DNA from: Granulicella tundricola MP5ACTX9
GTDB taxonomy: Bacteria > Acidobacteriota > Terriglobia > Terriglobales > Acidobacteriaceae
Direction of reading: 5' to 3'
Length of the DNA: 64,000 bases
Assembly: GCF_000178975.2 (NCBI RefSeq)
Contig: NC_015064.1
Coordinates: 3,224,001-3,288,000, forward strand
The notes below the pieces were generated by a model. That model had not been told where the DNA came from and did no database searches. It saw only the letters and a program-made list of their open reading frames with translations. The position numbers and the translations under genes are program-made. Positions 49,396-57,732 of the stretch are shown piece after piece (position 1 is the first letter of the stretch; the number at the start of each line of letters is the position of its first letter).

Positions 49396-50111
49396 TACTC
49401 CACCGGCTTCATCCCCACCGGCAAAGCCTCTGCAATCGCCTCATACACCGCCCGCAACATCTCCTCGCGGCTCCCATACTCCCCCGGAAAAATCGGCGTC
49501 AGCATCTCCACCTTCGCCACCCCCGGCGTAATCGCCGCACTGCCCTTCCGCATCATCGTCTGAGTCCCCGAGACAGCCACTGGAATCACCGGAGCCCCGG
49601 TCTGCTGCGCCAGAAAGAACGGGCCTTTCTTGAACTTGCTCAGCCGCCCATCTACCGCCCGAGTCCCCTCCGGAAACACCAGAATATGCAGCCCTGACCG
49701 CAGCGCCTCCCCAGCCGCAGTGACGCTCGCCGCCGCAGCATCCCGCTTCGCCCCACGCTCCACCGGCACAAACTTCGCCATGCGCATCGCCGTCCCCAGG
49801 ATGGGAATCTTCATCAACTCCTGCTTCAGCAGCACGGAACTCTGCCCCGGAATCGCTGGCAGCACCACCGGCGGATCCAGGTTTGAGACGTGATTGCACA
49901 TGAAGATGCAGCTCTGCCCCGCCGGCACATGCTCCGTGCCCGAGACCTCCACCCTGATCCCCGCGGCCCTCACCCCGGTCCGCACAATCCACATCGAAAT
50001 CTTGTACAGCCGCCGAACGTTGCCCAGCACAAACGAGATCGGAATCCCGATCACCCCGGCAATCGACCCAAAGAACGAGAACACGAAAAGCATCTTGAAC
50101 GTAGCAAACAT
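49395..50111 (-). CDS. plsC: 1-acyl-sn-glycerol-3-phosphate acyltransferase
   Basis: This 238-residue membrane enzyme acylates lysophosphatidate. The catalytic HX4D motif is NHVSNLD, followed by MKIPILG, the substrate motif VFPEGTRA and PVIPVAVSG. A hydrophobic N-terminal helix anchors it. The ATG encoding MFATFKMLF is preferred; the longer frame overlaps mpl. It begins 25 bp after the mpl stop and may be the last gene of the recycling cluster. Confidence 0.93.
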   Translation of the reverse strand: MFATFKMLFVFSFFGSIAGVIGIPISFVLGNVRRLYKISMWIVRTGVRAAGIRVEVSGTEHVPAGQSCIFMCNHVSNLDPPVVLPAIPGQSSVLLKQELMKIPILGTAMRMAKFVPVERGAKRDAAAASVTAAGEALRSGLHILVFPEGTRAVDGRLSKFKKGPFFLAQQTGAPVIPVAVSGTQTMMRKGSAAITPGVAKVEMLTPIFPGEYGSREEMLRAVYEAIAEALPVGMKPVE

Positions 50112-50136
50112 ACCGCTTACCAGACTAACGCACCGT

Positions 50137-51573
50137 CTACCCCGCGAGCCTTTCGAGCTCCGCCGGCAGCAGCGTATAGATATCCCCAAACCCGCCGTTT
50201 GACAGGATCGCCACTACATCCCCGCTCTTCAACTCCGGTGCCAGCACCTTCACGATCGCACCCGCATCCGCGAGCACCTGAGCCGGTGTTCCGCGCACCC
50301 GAAGCCCCGCAGCCACAGCCTCCGGCTCCAGCCGCTCATGCTCTGGAATGCTCTCAGACTTGAACACCCCCGCAATTACCACCTGGTCCGCAATCAGCAG
50401 GCTATCCACCAGCGCCTCCTCAAACACATTGCGCCGCAGCGTGTTCGACCGAGGCTCCAGAATCGCCACCAGCCTCCGCCCAGCATAGCTCGCCTTCAGC
50501 GCACGCAGCGTCTCCCGGATCGCCGTAGGATGATGCGCAAAGTCCTCGATCACGGTAATCCCATTGACCTCCGCCCGAACCTCCAGCCGCCGCTTCACGC
50601 TGCGGAAGGTCGCCAGAGCCTCCTTGATCGCCTCGACCGCCACACCTTGTCCCGCAGCCAGCCCCGCTGCAGCCGTAGCATTCAGCGCATTATGCTCGCC
50701 CGGCATGGGCAGCTTGAGCTCCGCGAAAAACTCGCCATCCCGCTCCAACGTCCACCGCGTCCCACCCTCATCCGCCGTCAACCCCGTCACCCGCCAGTAA
50801 GATCCCGGTGCCAGCCCGTACCGCTCCACCGCGCAGAACGCCTTCGCCACGCACTCCGTCACATTCACATTGCCGTCGTATGCGACCAGCCGGCCCCGCC
50901 GCGGAATCAGGTTCACAAATCGCTTGAACGCCGTCTTCACCGCATTCAGATCGTCGTAGATATCTGCATGGTCGAACTCAACGTGAGTGAGGATGGCAGC
51001 GTCCGGAAAGTAGTGCAGAAACTTCGGCCCTTTATCGAAGAACGCCGTATCGTACTCATCCCCCTCAAGCAAAAACGGACGAGTCGCACGAACCATAAAG
51101 CTCGCGCCAAAGTTCTCCGCTACGCCCCCAATCAGGAACGAAGGCGCAAACTTCGCGTCATACTTCGCTGCAGTCTCATAGATCCACGCCAGCATGGACG
51201 TGGTCGTCGTCTTGCCGTGCGTCCCCGCCACCACCAGCGACTCACGCCCCACCAGGAACTCATCATGCAGCAGCGCCGCCATGGAGCTGAACGGAATCCG
51301 CTCATCCAGCACCCGCTCCAGCTCCACATTGCCACGCGAGATCGCATTCCCCACCACCACCAGGTCCGGCGTCACATCCAGGTTGCGCTCCGCATAAGGC
51401 TGCATCACCGCAATCCCCATCGCCGCCAGTTGATCGCTCATCGGCGGATAAGCCGCCGCATCGGACCCCGTCACCGTGTGACCCTGCGCCTGCAGCATCC
51501 CTGCCAGCGACGCCATCGCCGTCCCACAAATCCCAATCAAATGTATGTGCTTCTTGCCCGTCATCAACGTCAT
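50137..51573 (-). CDS. mpl: Murein tripeptide ligase (UDP-MurNAc:L-Ala-gamma-D-Glu-meso-Dap ligase)
   Basis: This 478-residue Mur ligase attaches recycled tripeptide to UDP-MurNAc. It starts near MTLMTGKKHIHLIGICGTAM, then has the P loop VVAGTHGKTTTTSMLAWI, EGDEYDTAFFDKGPKF (the DEYD variant is characteristic of Mpl and unlike MurC), HVEFDHADIYDD and the C-terminal DFAHHPTAI and EPRSNTLRRNVF. Three nearby Met codons make the exact start uncertain; GGGAG favours 51585-51573. It is followed by plsC and preceded by ldcA, giving a peptidoglycan-recycling operon. Confidence 0.93.
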   Translation of the reverse strand: MTLMTGKKHIHLIGICGTAMASLAGMLQAQGHTVTGSDAAAYPPMSDQLAAMGIAVMQPYAERNLDVTPDLVVVGNAISRGNVELERVLDERIPFSSMAALLHDEFLVGRESLVVAGTHGKTTTTSMLAWIYETAAKYDAKFAPSFLIGGVAENFGASFMVRATRPFLLEGDEYDTAFFDKGPKFLHYFPDAAILTHVEFDHADIYDDLNAVKTAFKRFVNLIPRRGRLVAYDGNVNVTECVAKAFCAVERYGLAPGSYWRVTGLTADEGGTRWTLERDGEFFAELKLPMPGEHNALNATAAAGLAAGQGVAVEAIKEALATFRSVKRRLEVRAEVNGITVIEDFAHHPTAIRETLRALKASYAGRRLVAILEPRSNTLRRNVFEEALVDSLLIADQVVIAGVFKSESIPEHERLEPEAVAAGLRVRGTPAQVLADAGAIVKVLAPELKSGDVVAILSNGGFGDIYTLLPAELERLAG

Positions 51574-51594
51574 CGAAACTCCCAAACCTGTAGC

Positions 51595-52509
51595 CTACCG
51601 TGTCACCGCAGCCTCAACAAATCGCAACTCCGGCTCACCCGTCAGATCAAGCCGCACCTTCACCCCCAGCGGCAGCGTCACATTCGCCACCGACACATGC
51701 CCACTCCGCAGCCCGAACCCGATTGGCCCCTCAAACTCCCGCAGCGCATGAAGGATCGAAGCCTCAATCTCCGCATCCGCTCCATTCTGCTCCATATCCC
51801 CAAACACAATTCCCGTCACGTCCTTCAGCATCCCCGCATAGCGCAGATGCACCAGCATCCGATCCCACTGATAAGGCTTCGTCCCGATATCCTCCAGAAA
51901 CAAAATGCCGCCCTCAGCCTTAGCGGCATAGGGCGTTCCCAAAGCCTCCGCATAGATCGACAAACACCCACCCGTCAGCACCCCCTCAGCCTTCCCCGGC
52001 CTCAGCACCCGCAGCCCTTCAGCAGCCCCTACACTCCACTCCTCCGCTCCACCCAAAGCCGACTCCCACGATCCCATCTCCGCGGCATCCAAGCGAGAGA
52101 AATCCGCCGCCACCATCGGCGCATAAAAGCTCACCAATCCAATCTCATTCCAAAGCCAGGTCTGGAACGAAGTCAGATCGCTATACCCAACAAACACCTT
52201 CGGATTCGTCCGGATCAGCTCCTTATCGAGCCCCGGCAGCAACTCCGCAGAACCCCATCCCCCGCGAGCACACACGATCCCATCCACCTCCGGATCGGCG
52301 AACGCCGCATGAAGATCCGCCAGCCGATCCTCCACCGTCCCCGCATAGTAAAGCGGCCCCTTATCCAGCGCATGAGCCGAAACCCGCACCCGATACCCCA
52401 ACCCCTCAAGCCGAGCCACGCCCGCCGCCACCAACTCAGCCTTGGGAGTACTAGCCGGAGAAACCACGGCCAACAGCGATCCCTTCTTCAGAGCTTTGGG
52501 TTTGATCAA
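51595..52509 (-). CDS. ldcA: LD-carboxypeptidase (S66 family)
   Basis: This 304-residue serine peptidase cleaves the terminal D-Ala from recycled tetrapeptides, giving the tripeptide that Mpl reuses. The nucleophile Ser lies in GYSDLTSF (about 109), the Glu near GGILFLEDIG and the His in SGHVSVANV. CARGGWGSAELL is the family loop. It starts with TTG overlapping the dapF stop (TTGA), indicating tight coupling. MccF-like peptidases share the fold, but the mpl neighbour favours the LdcA role. Confidence 0.9.
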   Translation of the reverse strand: MIKPKALKKGSLLAVVSPASTPKAELVAAGVARLEGLGYRVRVSAHALDKGPLYYAGTVEDRLADLHAAFADPEVDGIVCARGGWGSAELLPGLDKELIRTNPKVFVGYSDLTSFQTWLWNEIGLVSFYAPMVAADFSRLDAAEMGSWESALGGAEEWSVGAAEGLRVLRPGKAEGVLTGGCLSIYAEALGTPYAAKAEGGILFLEDIGTKPYQWDRMLVHLRYAGMLKDVTGIVFGDMEQNGADAEIEASILHALREFEGPIGFGLRSGHVSVANVTLPLGVKVRLDLTGEPELRFVEAAVTR

Positions 52510-53306
52510 GCAAACACCTCACCGACACAAACAAACTCCGCCGGCCCCGTCAACATCATCGCTTCGCCATTCGACGGCCAAACCACACTCTGCGCCCCAC
52601 CCTCAGCCACCGCCGTCAGACTCCGCGCGCAATCCCGCAGCGCAATCGCCGCGCTCGAAGAAGCACACGTCCCCGTCCCCGAAGAAGTCGTAGGCCCACA
52701 CCCGCGCTCGAAGATCCGAAACTCGATCTCGTCCGCGCTCTTCACCTTCACAAACTCCACATTCGTCCCATGCGGAAACAGCGGGCTCACTGCAATCTTT
52801 CCACCCAACTCCTGCCACGTCATGCCATGCGAGCCAAAATCATCTGTATCAACGAAGAGCACATAATGCGGATTCCCCACATTCACCATCGCCCCCTCAA
52901 CCACCCCCACACCCTCCAACTCGATCGCACGTCGCATCACCCGCGGCACACCCATCCCACTCTCAATCTGAAACACCGGCCCATCGCTCGAGATCACGCG
53001 GCACGTCCGCACCCCGCCATGCGTCCCCAGAGCAACCTCGTTCAACCCCTCACTCTGCGCGAGCCACGCCGCCACACACCTGGTCCCATTCCCAGATAAC
53101 TCCGCCTCACTGCCATCCGCATTGAACAGCCGCAGAAAGAAAGACCCATCCGCCCGACGTTCCAGGAACTCAATCCCATCCGCACCAACACTCGTATTCC
53201 TCGAGCAAAGCTTCTGAGCCAACTCCGCATGACGGCGTCCTGCAACAGCCTCTTCGATAATCAAGAAATCATTCCCGCAAGCATGAGCCTTCACAAAAGA
53301 AATCAT
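52506..53306 (-). CDS. dapF: DapF-family epimerase homologue lacking both catalytic cysteines
   Basis: This 266-residue two-lobed protein aligns with diaminopimelate epimerase: FVKAHACGNDFLII, NADGSEAELSGNGTRC, VNVGNPHYVLFV, FPHGTNVEFV and FERGCGPTTSSGTGTC. In the usual enzyme the two acid/base residues are Cys in xCGNGxR and xCGTGx. Here the codons give Ser at both (LSGNGTR, TTC-less SSGTGT). The neighbouring Cys after each motif is conserved. It may be an active Ser variant, a different racemase, or inactive. It is the first gene of the mpl-ldcA operon. GGAG precedes the ATG. Confidence 0.85.
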   Translation of the reverse strand: MISFVKAHACGNDFLIIEEAVAGRRHAELAQKLCSRNTSVGADGIEFLERRADGSFFLRLFNADGSEAELSGNGTRCVAAWLAQSEGLNEVALGTHGGVRTCRVISSDGPVFQIESGMGVPRVMRRAIELEGVGVVEGAMVNVGNPHYVLFVDTDDFGSHGMTWQELGGKIAVSPLFPHGTNVEFVKVKSADEIEFRIFERGCGPTTSSGTGTCASSSAAIALRDCARSLTAVAEGGAQSVVWPSNGEAMMLTGPAEFVCVGEVFA

Positions 53307-53336
53307 CGTTCTCCTAATTTGTAACCATCATTGCTA

Positions 53337-54041
53337 CTAATCCTGCTCCGCATCCGGATACGCCGTCACATGGTCGGTCGCGTCGCTGTCCCGCAGATCC
53401 TTCAGCAGCACCGCATGACGATGCCGCGTTGCGGTCACCATAAACGTCACCCGTTCCAAGCTCCCAAACGAGTCGCGGTCCACCACATTCATCCGCAGCC
53501 CCGCCTTGTCCATCACGTCCAGGATCGCCGGATACATCACACTCTCATGCAGACCGCGCACCTCGTACAACAGCACGGATTGCTTCCACGGCATCCTGTA
53601 CTCCATCACACCGATCAACTGCAGCGCCACCAGCACCATCACGGTCGCCATCACCGCCTCGATATACAGCCCCGCCCCGCACGCCATCCCGATCGAAGCC
53701 ACCACAAACACCGTCGCCGCGCTCGTCAACCCCAGCACCCTGGACCGTGTATGCAGGATCAGCCCCGCGCCCAGGAACCCCACGCCCTGAACGATATTCG
53801 AAGCCACCTGCCCCTTGTTTGGATTGCCCTCGCCCGCCAGGTTCGCGGAGAGCAGCGTGAAGAAAGCGCACCCCAGGCACAGCAGCATATTCGTCCGCAG
53901 CCCGGAGGCTTTATGCCTCCATTCCCGCTCCAATCCAATCGCGCCACCCAACAGAATCGACGTCAGCAGACGCGTCGCCGTGCCGCTTGAAAGCCGCAAC
54001 TGATCGAGCTGAGAGAAATGAAAGGACGAAGGAATCATCAT
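53337..54041 (-). CDS. MgtC/SapB family membrane protein
   Basis: This 234-residue protein begins with ATRLLTSILLGGAIGLEREWRHKASGLRTN, the MgtC/SapB signature. Four to five helices follow (CLGCAFFTLLSAN, VGFLGAGLILH, AATVFVVASIGMACGAGLY) and then a cytosolic ACT-like C-terminal domain. MgtC modulates F-type ATPase and Mg2+ homeostasis in pathogens; environmental homologues are less defined. I use the ATG encoding MMIPSSFHF. It is about 30 bp downstream of dapF in coordinates and could be in the same transcript. Confidence 0.88.
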   Translation of the reverse strand: MMIPSSFHFSQLDQLRLSSGTATRLLTSILLGGAIGLEREWRHKASGLRTNMLLCLGCAFFTLLSANLAGEGNPNKGQVASNIVQGVGFLGAGLILHTRSRVLGLTSAATVFVVASIGMACGAGLYIEAVMATVMVLVALQLIGVMEYRMPWKQSVLLYEVRGLHESVMYPAILDVMDKAGLRMNVVDRDSFGSLERVTFMVTATRHRHAVLLKDLRDSDATDHVTAYPDAEQD

Positions 54042-54075
54042 GGCTCTGCACGCGATGTTAGCACCGCACCCATGC

Positions 54076-55644
54076 TCAAGGCCGGTTTCCAGCACCCAGG
54101 AACCTGTCTGACCGATACACCCTTGCACAAGGCTGCCCGGTCGAGCAGAGAATCGTCATCTCCGTCAGCCCCTCCGGATGCGCCGTCACCGCCTTCGCCA
54201 CATCGTCGCCGGCAAACGAGATCACATACGCAGCCTTCTCCGCCGGCGTCGTCAGGCCCTTGTAGTAGTCGCTCGGCGTCAACGTCTGCTTCAGCGGAAT
54301 CCCCGCCTTCTGCAGTGCGCCAACAAAGCTTCCTGTCTCCATCATGATCGGCGCACCCGGCGCAAACGTCACCAACTGGTTCGCCAGCGCGGTCTCGAGC
54401 GATATACGCCCCATCGAGTTCACCTGCGCCTCCTTCAACACCAGCGGCGTCTTATGCAGCATCCAGATCGTGTTCAGCACAATCAGCATCAGCATCACCG
54501 GCTGCATAAACCGCACCACCAGCGGCTGCCGCGGCTTCAGCCAAACAGCCAGCGCACTCAGCCCCACCGCCCCAAACAACGCGAAGCAAGGCAGCATCTC
54601 CATCCCATACCGCGAGTTGTAGTACGAGTGCGGATAGAGCTGCGGAATAAAGATCGGCACAGACCCATAGGAGATCGAGTAAACATAAAACGGCAACGGC
54701 ATCCAAAGCAGCAGCGCACTCCACCGCACCTTGCTTTTGATCGTCAACCAAAGCCCCGCCAAGGATGCAGCCGCAACCAGCCACCCCGTCTCCCACGCCG
54801 CAGCATCCACCTGCGCCGTCCGCGCATAAAGCATCAGCGACCAAGCCGGATCATGCCAGCCAAAGTAATGATGGGACCCCGGCGGCGACGTCTTCCTATC
54901 AATCTCCTTCGCCGAGTAAGGCCCGCGCATAAAGTCCAGCCAGTCATGCCCATACACATGGTTGTAAGCGAACCAGCTCAGCGGCCCCGCAACCGTAATC
55001 AGAGTGAACCCAACAAACACGCCCGCAAGCTTAGCCCGCATCGCAGGCTCTTTCCAAAGCGTCCATGCGATCACGCACCAGACAGCAGCACCCAACACCC
55101 ACCCGTCATACCGCGTCATCACCGCACAAAAGATCAGTACGCCCAGCCCCAACATTCTGCGCCCTGCACCCAGCGGACGAGCAGCCTCAATCGCCTCCAC
55201 ACACTCCAACGTCACCAGCGTGATCCAGATCATCAACGCCAGGAACAACGGCTCCGTCATCGCAGTCGAAGTCAGATAAAGCAGGTTGGCATTCATCGCC
55301 AGAAATGCCGTGGCCACCAGCGCCCAACGCGGCACCAGCACCCGCCGCGCCAGCCTGTAGAACCCCAGCACCCCAACCACATAGCAGATCAGCGAAGGCC
55401 ACGCTCCCGCCATCCCATCCTGCCACCACTCCATCTTCCAGATAAACGGAGTCATCAGCAGATGCGGCAGCGGAAGCCACACGCCGCCAAGCTGCGCCAG
55501 CCCCGGATACTTCGTATCCACAATCCGTCTTGCGATCCCAAGATGCGCCACCGCATCGCCATACAGCATCATCGTGCCGCGCATCGCGGAGATCGCAATC
55601 GCAATAAACCCCAGCACCACCGCGCCCATGGAGATGGGAAGCAT
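54076..55644 (-). CDS. GT39-like polytopic membrane protein
   Basis: This protein has about 520 residues and some ten hydrophobic helices. An early loop, MLYGDAVAHLGIARRIVDTKYPGLAQLGGVWLPLPHLL, has the Asp/His arrangement of dolichyl-phosphate mannosyltransferase-like enzymes, and a late soluble segment carries paired Cys. The acceptor is unknown. The start is uncertain: the frame opens at 55779 inside the PfkB kinase gene, and I choose the ATG at 55644, which has GGAGG close upstream. GTG at 55668 and ATG at 55629 are alternatives. Confidence 0.7.
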   Translation of the reverse strand: MLPISMGAVVLGFIAIAISAMRGTMMLYGDAVAHLGIARRIVDTKYPGLAQLGGVWLPLPHLLMTPFIWKMEWWQDGMAGAWPSLICYVVGVLGFYRLARRVLVPRWALVATAFLAMNANLLYLTSTAMTEPLFLALMIWITLVTLECVEAIEAARPLGAGRRMLGLGVLIFCAVMTRYDGWVLGAAVWCVIAWTLWKEPAMRAKLAGVFVGFTLITVAGPLSWFAYNHVYGHDWLDFMRGPYSAKEIDRKTSPPGSHHYFGWHDPAWSLMLYARTAQVDAAAWETGWLVAAASLAGLWLTIKSKVRWSALLLWMPLPFYVYSISYGSVPIFIPQLYPHSYYNSRYGMEMLPCFALFGAVGLSALAVWLKPRQPLVVRFMQPVMLMLIVLNTIWMLHKTPLVLKEAQVNSMGRISLETALANQLVTFAPGAPIMMETGSFVGALQKAGIPLKQTLTPSDYYKGLTTPAEKAAYVISFAGDDVAKAVTAHPEGLTEMTILCSTGQPCARVYRSDRFLGAGNRP

Positions 55645-55720
55645 ATCCTCCCGCAGCGCCGGCGTCACCGCATCCGGATCACGCGGCGGCCCTTGTACCA
55701 GCGGCCCACCGCGCCTCCCC

Positions 55721-56665
55721 CTACGCCCGCGCGTGCTCAAGGTGCGAGATCTCCATGAACAGTCCGAAGCGCTTCTCAATCTCCTCGCGGCTCAACTCCT
55801 GCATCCGCTCGGTCCCAAACTTCTCCACCGCAAACGAACCCATTACGCTGCCATAAAACAGTGCGCGACGAAACACACCGGGCGTCAGCTTCGGCTGCGA
55901 AGCGATGTACCCATAGAACCCACCCGCAAACGAGTCACCCGCCCCCGTAGGATCGACGACCTCACTCAAAGGCAGCGCAGGCGCACGGAAAGGCTTCGCA
56001 ATTCCATCGGTTCCTGCGAACGACCTGTCACAGAAGAAAGCCGAAGCACCATACTCGCCATGCTTGATCACCAGCGCCTTCGGCCCCATCGCCATCACGG
56101 CCTCGGCCGCCTTCACCATGTTCTGCTCACCGGCCAGCATACGAGCCTCGCCGTCGTTGATCAGCAGCACATCCAGTTCCTTCAGCACCTTCTTCAGGTT
56201 TTCGTTATGGTCTGCGATCCAGTAGTTCATCGTATCGCCGCAAACCATCTTCACCTCCGGCATCTGCTTGCGAACCTCCGCCTGCAGCACCGGATCGATG
56301 TTCGCCAGAAAGAGATACTCGCTGTCCTTGTAAGCATCGGGGATCTTGGGTGAGAACGTAGCGAACACATTCAGATCCGTCCCCAGCGTCTTCGCCTCGT
56401 TCAAACTCCCCGAGTACGATCCCGTCCAGTGAAAGCTCAACCCATCCGCATGCTCAATGCCCCGAGTATCGATGCCGCGCTTCGTCAGCACCGCCTCATG
56501 CTCCGCCGTAAAGTCCTCGCCGACGACGCCAATCACACGCACGTCGGTAAAGTAACTCGCAGCCAGCGAAAAGTAAGTCGCCGCACCACCCAGAATCTTA
56601 TTCGCCTTACCAGACGGCGTCTCCAAAGTATCGAACGCCACAGAACCCACAACCAATATCGACAT
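55721..56665 (-). CDS. PfkB-family carbohydrate/nucleoside kinase
   Basis: This 314-residue ribokinase-like enzyme begins MSILVVGSVAFDTLETPSGKANKILGGAATYFSLAASYF. It ends with the PfkB anion-hole signature DPTGAGDSFAGGFYGYIA, whose Asp is the base. The substrate could be a sugar, adenosine or a methylthioribose-like compound; mtnP lies 130 bp upstream on the same strand, which makes a nucleoside-salvage role plausible. GGGAGAG precedes the ATG. The GT39-like gene follows. Confidence 0.85.
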   Translation of the reverse strand: MSILVVGSVAFDTLETPSGKANKILGGAATYFSLAASYFTDVRVIGVVGEDFTAEHEAVLTKRGIDTRGIEHADGLSFHWTGSYSGSLNEAKTLGTDLNVFATFSPKIPDAYKDSEYLFLANIDPVLQAEVRKQMPEVKMVCGDTMNYWIADHNENLKKVLKELDVLLINDGEARMLAGEQNMVKAAEAVMAMGPKALVIKHGEYGASAFFCDRSFAGTDGIAKPFRAPALPLSEVVDPTGAGDSFAGGFYGYIASQPKLTPGVFRRALFYGSVMGSFAVEKFGTERMQELSREEIEKRFGLFMEISHLEHARA

Positions 56666-56690
56666 CAACTCTCCCTAACTAAAAATTCCC

Positions 56691-56725
56691 GTCATTCTGA
56701 GCGAAGCGAAGAACCCCCGTATTGG
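56691..56725 (+). repeat. REP-like interspersed repeat, copy 6 (plus orientation)
   Basis: GTCATTCTGAGCGAAGCGAA is followed by GAACCCCCGTATTGG and then a run of TTGCT/TTGTT triplets. It lies in the 128-bp gap between the mtnP stop and the PfkB kinase start. Confidence 0.85.
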
Positions 56726-56793
56726 TCTTTGCTTTTGCTGTTGCTTTTGTTGTTGTTGCTTGCTCGCTAGTCCCTAGGCTCTAGTCCCTGCTC

Positions 56794-57654
56794 TTACAAA
56801 TATTTCCCAATCAACAAATCCAGCTTCTTCTTAGTAGCATCCGGAATCATCGTCTTATCCGTCATAATCGCGAACTTCATAGCCTCAGCAAAAGGGCTCT
56901 TCTCGCCCTTAGGCAGAGCAGCCACAGCAGCCCGCACAACCTTAGCCGCATTCCCGGAGTTCTGGTGCATCACCGCGACCACCTGCTCGACGGTCACATC
57001 GTCATGCCCTTCGCGCCAGCAGTCATAGTCCGTCACCATCGCCATCGTCGCGTAGCTCATCTCCGCCTCGCGAGCCAGCTTCGCCTCCTGCAGATTGGTC
57101 ATCCCAATCACATCCGCACCCCAGCTCCGATACAGATTCGATTCAGCCCGCGTAGAGAACTGCGGCCCTTCAATGCACACATAAGACCCGCCCAGCTTGC
57201 CGACGACGCCAACCTCTTTACAAGCCGTCTCAAAAGCCTTCGCCACAACCGAGCAGATCGGGTCCCCAAACCCCACATGCGCCACCACGCCATCGCCAAA
57301 GAACGTCCCGATACGCGCAAACGTACGATCGATAAACTGATCCGGAATCACGAAGTCCGTAGGCTTATGTTCTTCCTTCAGGCTACCCACCGCGGACACG
57401 GAAAGAATGTACTCTACCCCCAGCTTCTTCATCCCCCAGATATTCGCGCGGAAGTTCAGCTCCGTCGGCGTAATCCGATGTCCACGCCCATGTCGCGCCA
57501 AAAACGCAACCTTGCGCCCATCCAGTTCGCCGACCATATAAGCATCAGAGGGCGCACCAAACGGAGTCTCGATCGCCACTTCCTGCAGCCCGCTCAATCC
57601 CGGCATCGCATACAGCCCGCTGCCCCCGATAATCCCAATCTCAACCTTATCCAA
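56794..57654 (-). CDS. mtnP: S-methyl-5'-thioadenosine phosphorylase
   Basis: This 286-residue enzyme converts methylthioadenosine to adenine and methylthioribose-1-phosphate in methionine salvage. Motifs are GIIGGSGLYAMPG, FLARHGRGHRITPTELNFRANIWGMKKLGVE, the substrate loop YVCIEGPQFSTRAE and VIGMTNLQEAKLAREAEMSYATMAMVTDYDCW. It starts with TTG after TAGGAGA six bases upstream. It lies upstream of the PfkB kinase; no other mtn gene is present. Confidence 0.95.
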   Translation of the reverse strand: MDKVEIGIIGGSGLYAMPGLSGLQEVAIETPFGAPSDAYMVGELDGRKVAFLARHGRGHRITPTELNFRANIWGMKKLGVEYILSVSAVGSLKEEHKPTDFVIPDQFIDRTFARIGTFFGDGVVAHVGFGDPICSVVAKAFETACKEVGVVGKLGGSYVCIEGPQFSTRAESNLYRSWGADVIGMTNLQEAKLAREAEMSYATMAMVTDYDCWREGHDDVTVEQVVAVMHQNSGNAAKVVRAAVAALPKGEKSPFAEAMKFAIMTDKTMIPDATKKKLDLLIGKYL

Positions 57655-57680
57655 ACCAATCTCCTAATCTATCCACGGTC

Positions 57681-57715
57681 GTCATTCTGAGCGAAGCTCA
57701 GAACCTCCGTATTGG
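57681..57715 (+). repeat. REP-like interspersed repeat, copy 7 (plus orientation)
   Basis: GTCATTCTGAGCGAAGCTCA is followed by GAACCTCCGTATTGG in the 78-bp gap between the metallopeptidase stop and the mtnP start. Confidence 0.85.
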
Positions 57716-57732
57716 CACTTGCATTTCAACAA

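Noticed and set aside
50338..52866. An 842-residue plus-strand open frame
   Set aside because: It lies antisense to mpl, ldcA and the DapF-like gene, which have clear families, and is rich in Arg, His and Pro from reading GC-rich codons backwards.
54178..55758. A 526-residue plus-strand open frame
   Set aside because: It is antisense to the GT39-like membrane protein, whose helices are unambiguous.
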